Positions 1 to 8,900 of a DNA stretch of 64,000 nt are shown here, piece by piece; the stretch's first letter is position 1, and each line of letters opens with the position of its first letter. Below the pieces are notes generated by a model. That model was not told where the DNA came from, did no database searches, and saw nothing but the letters and a program-made list of their open reading frames with translations. The translations under genes and the position numbers were made by a program. The DNA lies in contig NZ_CP117437.1 in NCBI RefSeq assembly GCF_030687535.1, forward strand, positions 4,237,501-4,301,500. Reading direction: 5' to 3'. The stretch comes from Pseudomonas sp. FP2335. Lineage in GTDB: Bacteria > Pseudomonadota > Gammaproteobacteria > Pseudomonadales > Pseudomonadaceae.

Positions 1-2
1 TG

Positions 3-608
3 CGCGCGCTGATCATGGATATACCCGGCTATGCGGTGGTCGGCGAGGCTGGCGACGGCGCGCAGTTGCTGGCGCAGTTCGACGCGCTGCAACCGGACAT
101 CGTGCTGCTCGACCTGTCGATGAAGCACATGGGCGGCCTGGACGCGTTGCAGCAGCTCAAGCGCGCCCATCCCAAGTGCAAGGTGTTGATCCTGTCGATG
201 CACACCGACCCGGAGCTGATCATGCGTGCCCTGGAGTCTGGCGCCCACGGCTACCTGCTCAAGGACACCAGCGCCAGCGAGCTGGAACATGCCCTGCTGG
301 CGCTGCGCAACAACGAACGCTACCTGAGCCCGGCGATTGCCCATACGGTGATCAACCAGGCGCTGGTGCGCAACCAGGCGCCCGCCGCGGCCATCGCCCA
401 CAGTCACAACCTCACGGCGCGCCAGTTGGAGATTTTGCGTTTGATCGTGCGCGGCAAGTCCACCCGGGAGATCGCCCACGGCCTGGGCTTGAGCATCAAG
501 ACCGTGGAGGCGCACCGTTCGCAGATCATGAAGCGCCTGCAGATTTTCGACGTGGCGGGCCTGGTGTTATTCGCGGTGCGCGAGCAAATCATCAGCCTCG
601 ACGACTAG
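3..608 (+). CDS. LuxR/NarL-family response regulator (5' end missing)
   Basis: Two-component response regulator of the NarL/FixJ type, a DNA-binding transcription factor. The reading frame is already open at base 3 (R-A-L-I before the first Met at 15), so the true start lies to the left of the window and the N-terminal acidic pair of the receiver is missing. The phospho-acceptor Asp is in VLLDLSMKHMGG, the switch Lys in HGYLLKDTSASE, and a C-terminal LuxR helix-turn-helix runs from LTARQLEILRLI through KTVEAHRSQIMKRL. Its partner kinase is not in view, so the regulon cannot be named. Its 3' end overlaps the convergent lipid kinase gene by 42 bases. Confidence 0.9.
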   Translation, partial: RALIMDIPGYAVVGEAGDGAQLLAQFDALQPDIVLLDLSMKHMGGLDALQQLKRAHPKCKVLILSMHTDPELIMRALESGAHGYLLKDTSASELEHALLALRNNERYLSPAIAHTVINQALVRNQAPAAAIAHSHNLTARQLEILRLIVRGKSTREIAHGLGLSIKTVEAHRSQIMKRLQIFDVAGLVLFAVREQIISLDD

Positions 609-1484
609 CGGCGAACCCACCGGCAGGTGCACGCGCAAGGCCTTGGGCAGTGCACTGAAACGCAAGTCGTCACCCTTGAGCGGCTCGCCGTCGAGGTTGA
701 TATACAACCCGTCGGCCACCTTGATCTCGACCCACGGCAACCGCGCCCGCACGAAGATATTGTCCAGACCGCCATCGGTCATCAGGGTCAGCAACGTGCC
801 GACCACTTCCTGCGGCGCCGGCAGGATGCTGATGTCGAGCAGCCCATCGTCGGCCATCGCCCCCGGGCACAGCACATGCCCACCGCCCGCCTGGCGACCG
901 TTGCCGATGCCCAGCGCGAGCAGGTCGCCCTTCCAGTGAAAGCCCGGCCCTTCCAGTTCGCCATAGGCCGCCTTCAGCTCGCTGAAGCGCGTCAGCCCGG
1001 TGAACAGATAGGCGGCGCCGCCCAGCACTTTTTTCAGGTCTTCGGAGGTGTTGGCGGTGACCTGGCTGCCGAAGCCGCCGGTGGCCATGTTCAGAAAAAT
1101 CTGTTCGCCGGCCTGGCCGAGGTCGATGGCCTTGGGCGGCACGTCCAACAGGGCCAGGGCCTCGGCTGGCGCCAGCGGCACACCGGCGGCGCGGGCGAAG
1201 TCATTGGCGGTACCCAGGGGCATCAGCACCAGGCTCGCGTCGGTCTTGGCCTGGGCCATGGCTTCGGCGACATCGCGCAAGGTGCCATCACCGCCGCCGG
1301 CGATCAGGTGGGTGTAGCCCGCGTCCAGCGCCTCATGCACCAGGCGCCTGGCGTCGCCGCCCTCCCACGTGACGCGCACCGCCAACTCCCAGCCCTGCTC
1401 ACGCCGAGCCAGCACCGCGGCGCGCACGTCCTCGTTGAGGGCTTGCTTGCCGTGAAGGATCAACAGTGCCTTGGGGCTGGTCAT
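567..1484 (-). CDS. yegS: YegS-like lipid kinase (diacylglycerol kinase family)
   Basis: A 305-residue cytosolic or membrane-associated lipid kinase of the YegS/BmrU branch of the diacylglycerol kinase catalytic-domain superfamily. These enzymes phosphorylate a lipid hydroxyl such as that of phosphatidylglycerol or diacylglycerol. The nucleotide-binding GGGDGTLRDVAEA motif is at about residues 63-75, followed by LMPLGTANDFARA, which is typical of the fold. The C-terminal half has NMATGGFGSQV and the LDGEPL motif of the family. Length fits the family (about 300 residues). It starts with ATG at 1484 and its TAA lies inside the convergent regulator gene. The physiological substrate cannot be read from sequence. 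Confidence 0.93.
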   Translation of the reverse strand: MTSPKALLILHGKQALNEDVRAAVLARREQGWELAVRVTWEGGDARRLVHEALDAGYTHLIAGGGDGTLRDVAEAMAQAKTDASLVLMPLGTANDFARAAGVPLAPAEALALLDVPPKAIDLGQAGEQIFLNMATGGFGSQVTANTSEDLKKVLGGAAYLFTGLTRFSELKAAYGELEGPGFHWKGDLLALGIGNGRQAGGGHVLCPGAMADDGLLDISILPAPQEVVGTLLTLMTDGGLDNIFVRARLPWVEIKVADGLYINLDGEPLKGDDLRFSALPKALRVHLPVGSPLVVEADDLLAHRE

Positions 1485-1577
1485 AGCGGGCTTACTCCTG
1501 GATTCAAAGGTGCATGAAGGATGTGGACCTTTGGCAACCGGAAAAAAGCCATCGGCGAGGCAAATTAATCTGCCGCC

Positions 1578-2120
1578 CTAGAAATTATCCATCGCGTTGC
1601 ACATCGGGACTTTGCCCACCGGGGTCGGTTCGATCCGCAGCCATTGCTTGCCGGCCACCGGCAACTCGTCGAGCAGGATCGAACAATCTGCCGACATGGA
1701 CGCTTGCACCATGTAGTCACGCCCTGGCTTGGGGACAAAGGTCATGGTCTTGGCGCACTGGCGAGGGTATTGCAGCCGCCCCAGATAATGGAACGCGATG
1801 GGTTTGTTCGCCGGCACCACCAACTCCGACGTGACCGCACCGGCCCACGAGTAGATCGGCCCAGGCATGCCGAGGTTTTCGCCGTTGTGATCGGGAAAAC
1901 CGGCTTTCACCGACGCCATCACCCCGGCGCCCGGCACGTTCCAGTCCAGGCAATCACGCCCAGGCACGGCGCGCACCAGGCCGTCGGTGACAATGCGCAC
2001 CCGCGCAGTCTCGCCGCTTTGCGGCGGTACGTAGCCGGTGGACAACGAACGGATGTTCGCCACCTGGCCGCAGCCGCTTAGCGCGAACAACACAACAGCA
2101 ATAACGCTTGGATACTTCAT
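1578..2120 (-). CDS. Small exported lipoprotein of unknown function
   Basis: A 180-residue protein with an N-terminal signal (MKYPSVIAVVLFALSGC) ending in an SGC lipobox, so it is probably a lipoprotein anchored in the periplasm. The ATG at 2120 is chosen because AAGGA lies 7 bases upstream; the longer open frame upstream is only the neighbouring repeat element. The mature part has three further Cys residues and no motif I recognise. It is the third of three small exported proteins downstream of the two-partner-secretion gene, separated from the second by a REP-type repeat, so co-transcription with the tps genes is uncertain. Function unknown. Confidence 0.75.
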   Translation of the reverse strand: MKYPSVIAVVLFALSGCGQVANIRSLSTGYVPPQSGETARVRIVTDGLVRAVPGRDCLDWNVPGAGVMASVKAGFPDHNGENLGMPGPIYSWAGAVTSELVVPANKPIAFHYLGRLQYPRQCAKTMTFVPKPGRDYMVQASMSADCSILLDELPVAGKQWLRIEPTPVGKVPMCNAMDNF

Positions 2121-2131
2121 CAGCACATCCT

Positions 2132-2265
2132 TGTAGTAAGCGGGCTTGCCCCGCGCGGGGTGGCGAAACCGCCCCAAAACCTGGCGACACGGTTTAACAG
2201 GATAAACGCGGTGTATGGATTGGGGCGGCTTCGCCACCCGGCGCGGGCAAGCCCGCTCACTACAG
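2132..2265. repeat. REP-type inverted repeat element, copy A
   Basis: About 134 bp with long inverted ends: AGCGGGCTTGCCCCGCGC followed by GGTGGCGAAACCGCCCC on the left, and the complement ending in GCCCGCTCACTACAG on the right. The same element is present near 13227 and 28283. It is of the REP-doublet kind common between Pseudomonas genes. Its right end supplies the stop codon of the adjacent lipoprotein gene. Confidence 0.85.
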
Positions 2266-2589
2266 GGGCTGGCGGCAGTTCTGGTTGACCGACAGGTGCG
2301 GCGCCGGTTCGTAGCTCACGCGCTGCAAGCCGTCGGCGCCCTGGAACAGGAAGTACTTGGCGCGGCAATCCTTGAACATCGGCGAATAGCCCTCGGCGCG
2401 AAAGCCCTGGCCATCGACTTGCTTGGTCACGGTGTTGTTACGGCTGACCACGGCGAGCACCTTCTGGTAGCTGTCACCCATGTTCACTCCTGGCTCGCCC
2501 GTAACAGCGGCCGACGAGGCGCAACCGCCCAGGGTGGTTGCCGCCAGCACCAGCGCGGCGCCGTACAGTCCATTGCGTAGATCGATCAT
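2260..2589 (-). CDS. Small lipoprotein of unknown function
   Basis: A 109-residue predicted lipoprotein. The signal peptide (MIDLRNGLYGAALVLAATTL) ends in a GGC lipobox with Cys at about residue 23, followed by a small secreted domain of about 85 residues containing two Cys. The ATG at 2589 has AAGGA 8 bases upstream. Its TAG stop (2260-2262) falls inside the end of repeat copy A, so the present C-terminus may have been set by insertion of that element. It lies 24 bases after the preceding lipoprotein gene and is probably co-transcribed with it. I do not recognise the family. A role as accessory or immunity partner of the upstream exoprotein is only positional inference. Confidence 0.8.
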   Translation of the reverse strand: MIDLRNGLYGAALVLAATTLGGCASSAAVTGEPGVNMGDSYQKVLAVVSRNNTVTKQVDGQGFRAEGYSPMFKDCRAKYFLFQGADGLQRVSYEPAPHLSVNQNCRQPL

Positions 2590-2613
2590 TCCTTGGTTCC
2601 TTTTAGTGATGGA

Positions 2614-2919
2614 TTAGCGGCGGCCTTCGCACACCGGCGATTCGCCGATGCGGCCTTCCTTGCACAGGTCCACGTTGTCCTTGCGGGTAAAACCTGCATC
2701 CTTCATGCAGTAGAAGCGCGTCAGCACCACATCAATTGGCGACTTGTCTCCCACACCATCAAGGTTGGTGTACCCGCAAGCACGCATTGCGTCGTCGACG
2801 CCCTGCTGGGAGACCCCCTTCTTTTTCCATTGGGTGTAGGACCCAGGCGGAGGCTGGAAGGGCGTACACGCGCCGAGTGCCAAAAGGCACAGACTCAACA
2901 TAACGGTAATCTTGAACAT
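2614..2919 (-). CDS. Small Cys-containing lipoprotein directly downstream of tpsA; candidate immunity/accessory protein
   Basis: A 101-residue predicted lipoprotein: MFKITVMLSLCLLALGAC with an LGAC lipobox, then a short mature domain with Trp-Lys-Lys-Lys-Gly and four paired Cys (ACGY, YCMK, LCKE, PVCEG). The ATG at 2919 is preferred because GAGG stands about 10 bases upstream. An ATG at 2934 in the same frame overlaps the tpsA stop as ATGA and would imply translational coupling; either start gives the same mature protein. In contact-dependent inhibition loci the gene in this place encodes the immunity protein. A lipoprotein would fit a toxin acting in the periplasm or on membranes. That role is inference. 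Confidence 0.8.
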   Translation of the reverse strand: MFKITVMLSLCLLALGACTPFQPPPGSYTQWKKKGVSQQGVDDAMRACGYTNLDGVGDKSPIDVVLTRFYCMKDAGFTRKDNVDLCKEGRIGESPVCEGRR

Positions 2920-2930
2920 ATTCGGATTCC

Positions 2931-5900
2931 TCATGATTGCGGGACCTTGACGAACTCTGGCTTGCCCGTGGGGGAGTGGCTCCAGTATTTGCGGCACGCT
3001 TCTCCGCCATTGGCGTAGCAGTTATGCACGGTGTTCTCAGCACCAAATACCTTCAACCACTCCCACAAGCGATTACTGCCATCGGGAATGTTGCCGCCAG
3101 TCCCCGGGTTGAACCCTACGCCCGGTGTGCGGGCAACGGGGTCGAAGTCATGGTTCTGATACTTCAAGATCAACCCGTCGCGCTGTTCCGCCGAGGTGAT
3201 TTTTGTACGGTCCTGCAATATCCCCAATAGCGTATCGGCCTTTTTCACCCCATACGCCGCCCCGAAGAAGTTCATCGATGTATCACCCAACAGCCCAACG
3301 TTCGCTTGATCACGTACCAACGACTCCATGGCATTGCCCGTGGTCATGGTGCCACGGCTATGCCCGTCGATATGCAACCCGCTCTGACCGAACTGGACCA
3401 TGTATTCCTTGGTCTGCACCGTCGCGTTGGACAGGCCCCAGAAATCGTTTTCCAGGTTCTTCTGATACGCCGCGATCATCAACTCCGACGTGAAGTTGTT
3501 GGCCTTCTCGAAATGGATCAGATACTGCGGCCCAGTGTCGGCCGAACTGTGTTGCTCGGCATATTTGGCGGCACCGTCGGCGTCGTTGAAAATGCCGTTG
3601 TTGGCGATATGTACCTTGCCGTCCGGGCCAGGCTTGAGGTGCTGCTTTTCTTCGTCGCTCAACTCGCGGTACTGAACCTTCTTGCCATCGAGCAGCAGCG
3701 CCTTGCCATTCTCATCCTTCAACACCTCATACACCCGCGCCTTCTCAAGGAAGATCTTGCGATACGCCTCATCCGCCAGCAGCGACACCTGGTTGTAGAA
3801 CTCACGCTTGATCTCTTGCTCAGCCTCGACCTTGCGCCCCATTTCCGCCACGTCCAGACGCTCCACGGCAGCATGGGCAGCCTCGGTATTGCGGTTGAGG
3901 TTGGCAATCGTCTGGTCGACGCTCATGCCGGCGACCACGCGCTGGCGCTCGGCATTGGTGATGACCAGGGTGCCGGCGCTGATGGCGCTGCGGGTGTCGC
4001 TGGCGGCGGAGTCGGAGTCCGAGCCGTTGGCGAGGCTGTTGGCGAGCAGCGCCTTGGCCGTGCCGAGCTTGCCGTCGAGCATGTCCGAACTGAGCTCCAC
4101 CCCTGACGTCTTGACGCTGGCTTCGGAGGTGTTGTGGATGTCGGCCACGGTCAGCGTGCCGGTGGTCAGGCTGTTCTTGCCGTCGGCGATGGCCTTGTCG
4201 GTGCTGGAAATCACGCCGCCCTTGAGGCCGGTGTTGCCGCGTACGTTGAGGTCGAAACCACCGTCGCCGGCGCGAATGCCCGATTGCTCGATGACGCTGG
4301 CAAAGTTGGACTTCTGCTTGGTGTTGCTCGAGCTGAAGCTGGCCGTCGCCGCGCCAGCGCAGACCGGCGGGATGCAGATGCTGATGCCGGCACTCATGCT
4401 CTTCTGCTCGGAGGCAAATGTGCTGGTGTCTTGCAGGCTCTCGATATTCAAGTCGCCGCCGACGTCGGCCTTGACCTTGTCGGCCGAGACCACTGCACCG
4501 CGCAGGGTGGTGTCCTTGCCGGAGATCAGGCTGGCCTGGTTGCCCGCTGTCACGTGGGTGTTGCTCCAGACCAAGTCGTTGCCATCGGCATTGCCACGGC
4601 TCTGGGAGGCTGAAGCGTTGAAACTCAGGCCGTTTTTCTCGCTGCCGAAAGAGATCCCAATCCCCAGGCTGCCGTTCACGCTTTTGTTGGTGCTGTGCTG
4701 CTCGATGGTGTTCTGCGCACCCGCCAGCAGGATATTGCCGTCGGCCTTGAGCAACGCATCGTTGCCGGCAGTGATCTGGCTGCCCTGCACGGTCAGGTCG
4801 TTGTTGCGCTTGCCGCCCGTGGCCACAATCGACACATCGTGCCCCGCCGCTACCGTCGAGCCGGCCGCTGTGTTGGAAGTCTGCTCGCTTTTGTTCTCGC
4901 TCTTGTTCATGCCCAAGGCGATGCTCAAGTTGATCCCGCCCGCCGCTGCCGGGTCGGCCATCACCTGGGTATGGGCTTCGCTGGCGGCCCAGGCGGTGTT
5001 CAGCGCGGCGAGGGCTTTCATGCGCTTGTCGTCGGTGCGATCGGCGGCCTTGTTCATGCGCTGGCCGGTTTGCACCGCGTTCACGATGGGGTTGGTCAGG
5101 GTCAGGCTCACGCCGGTCTGCTTGAAGCGCTGCTCCTGTTGCTGCGCGGCGAGATTGCGCGCTTCGAGGATATTGACCTCGGATGCGTCAATCGACACAT
5201 CGCCCTTGGGCGCACTCACATTGCTGCCAACCTGGCGGTATTCGCCGCCCGCGCTGATCAGCACATTGCCGTCGGTGGACCCGACGCTGCTGGCAGCGGC
5301 CGTGGTCTGTTGGCTGCTGTCCTTGTTGGTCTGCTGCTGCGAGCCGATGGTGACGGCAATCGCGCCGCCACTGAACATGCCGCTGGTCTTCACGTCCTTG
5401 GTGTGTTTTTCGTCGAGGGTCTCAGTGGCCGCCAACACCTTGATGTCATTGCCCGCCACCAGCGCCGTGCCCGAGGTCGAGACCACGTTGCTGCCGGTGA
5501 GGGTGATGTTGTTGCCCGCCTGCATCACCGTCTGCTCGCCGCTGAACGTCGAGCCTTGCGCGGTGGTCTGGGCCACCGTGTCGCGGGTGGTGGTGGTCTT
5601 GCTGGAGAACATGCCGTTGCTGCCCTTGACCTTGTGCGCCTCGTCCGCACTGTTGAAGCGCTCGCTGGCCTCGACGTTGATGTCGCGCAGCGCGCTGACC
5701 GACACCGCGCCGGCGTCACTGTTGACCAGCGCACCGCGTGCCTGCACGTCACGCCCGGCGCCCAGGCGAATGTCGCCGTTGGCTTGTACCGAACTGCCGA
5801 CCTCATTGCGCCCGGCTTCCTTGCGCCAGTTGTCGCCGTCCCACTGGTTGGCCTGGGTATAGGACTCTTTGAGCGTGCTCAAGGTGATGTCGTTGCCCGC

Positions 5901-8900
5901 CACCAGCGCGGTCTTGCCGCCGACGCCCGTGTTGCTGACCTGGGCCGCTTGCAGGTTGATGTCATGGCCCGCCGTGGCAATCAGGTTCGCCGCCGGGGCC
6001 GACACGTACAGCCCGGCCACCCGCGACAACGCGGTGCGGATGCCCTGCTCGCTGGTGCTGTCGGTGGTGATCGAACGCACGTTGATGTCATTGCCGGCGC
6101 TCAACGCCAGGCGACTGTTGGCGCTGATCAGGCCACCGATGTTGTTCAGGTCCTGGCTGGCATTGAGCGACACGTCGTTGCCCTGGATGCGCCCGCCGAG
6201 GTTGTCGAGGTTCTGCACGCTGATGGTCACACCGTCGCGCCCGGCCAGGCTGCCCGAGTTGACCAGGTCACCGCGTACATCCAGGTTCAGGGTGCGCCCG
6301 GCCATCAACGCGCCCGAGCCATCCACATCGCCTTCGCGAACCCGCACATACACCTGCGGTACCAGCACCTGGCGCACTTCGCCGCTGGCCAGGGTGACGT
6401 CCTTGGACACCAGCCACACGATGTCGCTGGTCAACTGCGCCATTTGCTCGGCGGTCAGCGCCACGCCCGGGATCAGTTTCCACTGGTCGGCCAGGGTCAC
6501 GGCGCTGTCGATCATGCCGCGGTATTGCGCTTCGTCGCTGGCATAGCCGTCGACAAACCGGCGCCCGGTGAGCTGCGCGACTTGTTCGCGGATCAGCTTC
6601 TGCTCGTAGAACCCGTCGCCCAGGCGTTGCTGAGTGCCCGCCGGGTCAAGGTTCAGGCGTTCGAGCATGTAGTCCGACGACAGCCACTTGCCGTAGTTGG
6701 CAAACCGCGGGTCGGTCTCCACCAGGTAACCGGCGGTGCTGTTCGGGTTGATCTGGTACAGGCTGCTGTTGGGCAGGTCCGGGTTGAAACCGCCGGTACG
6801 GATCTGCTCCACCGCGCCGGTCGCGTTCTGTTGGGTCAGCGCCTGCACCTGGCTGATCGGGCTGACCGCATAGGTGCGCCCGGCACCGGCCAGGTCACCG
6901 GTACCCGCCGCGCTGTCGGTGACCTTGGCCAGCACCAGCGCGCCGACCTGGGTGCCCGTGCCGTTGATGGCCGCGTACTCGGTAAAGACGGTCGGCGTCA
7001 GCGAGATCTGCTCGATCAACGGCGCCGGGGTATAGGCCGTGACGTTCAGGCCCTGGCGGTCACGACCTTTGCGCTGGATGCGGTAGTAGCTGGACAAAGT
7101 GCCGCTGTCGGACGTGACTTTCTGGCCGCTCAATTCGGTGTTGATTACCGAACCGACGCTGGCGTTCAACGCCTGGCCGGCGATGATCCGGCTCTTGTCG
7201 TTGTACACCTGGTCGGCAATCAGGTTGATATTGCCGCCGGCGAGCATTTGCGCCGGGTCCGAAGCGACGATCTGCGTCTGGGTGACGGTGCGGGTGTAGT
7301 CATAGCGGTTCCAGCGCGTGCCGTAGCCTTCCGGGGTGACGAGGTGCAGCACCTCGTCGTTGTACAGCGAGATCTGCCCCGGCAGGTAGCGGTTGGTCGA
7401 GCCCGACAGCAGGTATTCCTGCAACGCCTGGGTGGACACCTGCACTTGCTGGGTGGCGAAGTGTTCGTTGGTGTTGTTGATCTGCCTGGCGTTGACAGTC
7501 AGGCTGCCCAGCGCTTCGACGGTGGCACTGGCGTTGTTCAACACCTGCGCCTGGCCGCTGGCCTGGTCGTTGGCATCCAGTGCACCGCCGATGAACAGGT
7601 TGCCAGTGCTGAAAATCAGCCCGTGTTCGCGGTTGTTGAGGACCTGCGCGCCGATGTCCAGGCGGTTGCGTGCGGCAATGGTCGCGGCCGATGCGCCTTC
7701 GAGGGTGTTGTTGAGCGTGCCGGCGGCAATCGCCAGTTGATCACCGTAGATGCGCCCGGTGCCAAGGTTGTTCAGGGTTGCGGTGCCCAGGCGAGTGGTC
7801 TCGGCGTCGATCAGGCCACGGTTATCCAGTTGTGTGGCCGCATTGGCCTGCACGCTACGTGCGCTGATCACGCCAGCGGCCCCGTTGTCGATCACGTTGG
7901 CGTCGAGGCGCAGCAGGTTGCCCGCCTGCAAGGTGCCCACGTTGGTCAGCCGCCCGGCGGTCGCCAGTGCCACATTGCCGTTGGCCTGGAACAGGCCGCT
8001 GTTGATGAAGTCCTGGGTCAGGCGGAACGTCAGGTCGCCCAGGCTCAACACCTTGCCACTGCCGGTGTAGTTGGCACTGTCGATCAATAGCGATTGGCCG
8101 GCAATCAAGGTGCCTGCGCCATTGTTGATGACCTGGCGTTTTTGCGCGAGGTCGCGGTCGGCCACGGTCAGGTTGCTACCGGCCGAGAGAATCCCCTGTT
8201 CGTTGTCCACGGTACCGCTGCCGGTGACGCTCAGGGTGGTGTCGGAAACAATCGAACCACTGCGGTTGCTGACAGTGTCTGCATCCATCGCGACAGACTG
8301 GCCCTTGATGCCCTGGTTGGCGCCCTGGGTGCTGCTGTTATCCACGCTGGCGCTGCTCAGCAACAGATGCCCGTCGGCACGCAACAGACCGGCCTGGTTA
8401 CTCAGTTGCTGGGCGTATACCTGCAAGGTGCTGGCGCTGCCGATAAAGCCACGGTCGTTGAGCAACTGCCCGGCGTGCACGGTGACGTCGCGCTGGCCGA
8501 GGATGCCGCCGGTGCTGCCCGAATCGCGGTTGGTCAGCAACTGGCCGTGGGTGTCCACCTTGAGGCTCGACTTGGCCTGCACGATGCCGCCGTCGTTGTT
8601 CAGCGCGCCGCTGTCGAGGGTCAGGGTGTCGCTGGCGTTGAGGGTGCCGCCGCTGTTGTCCAGCTGTTGGCCGTGGGTGTCGACGCGCAGTTGCGCGGCG
8701 GTGACCACGCCACCGCTGTTGGTCAACCCTTGGGCGTTGACGGTCAATGCCTTGGTCGCCTCGAGGCGGCCGCCGGTGTTGTCGAGTGCTGTGGTAGTGC
8801 TGTTGAGCAGCAAATCGCCGGCCACCGAACCAAGCGTACCGCCCTGGTTCAATACGCTACCGGCGGTGACTGTCAGGTTTTGCGTGGCGGCGACGGTGCC

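Noticed and set aside
4695..8090. Very long open frame antisense to tpsA (over 1100 codons), and others at 8071-10688
   Set aside because: These mirror the codon bias of the GC-rich tpsA gene. Their translations are low-complexity Val/Gly/Ala/Gln/Arg mixtures without domains, and tpsA itself has unmistakable TPS and haemagglutinin domains.
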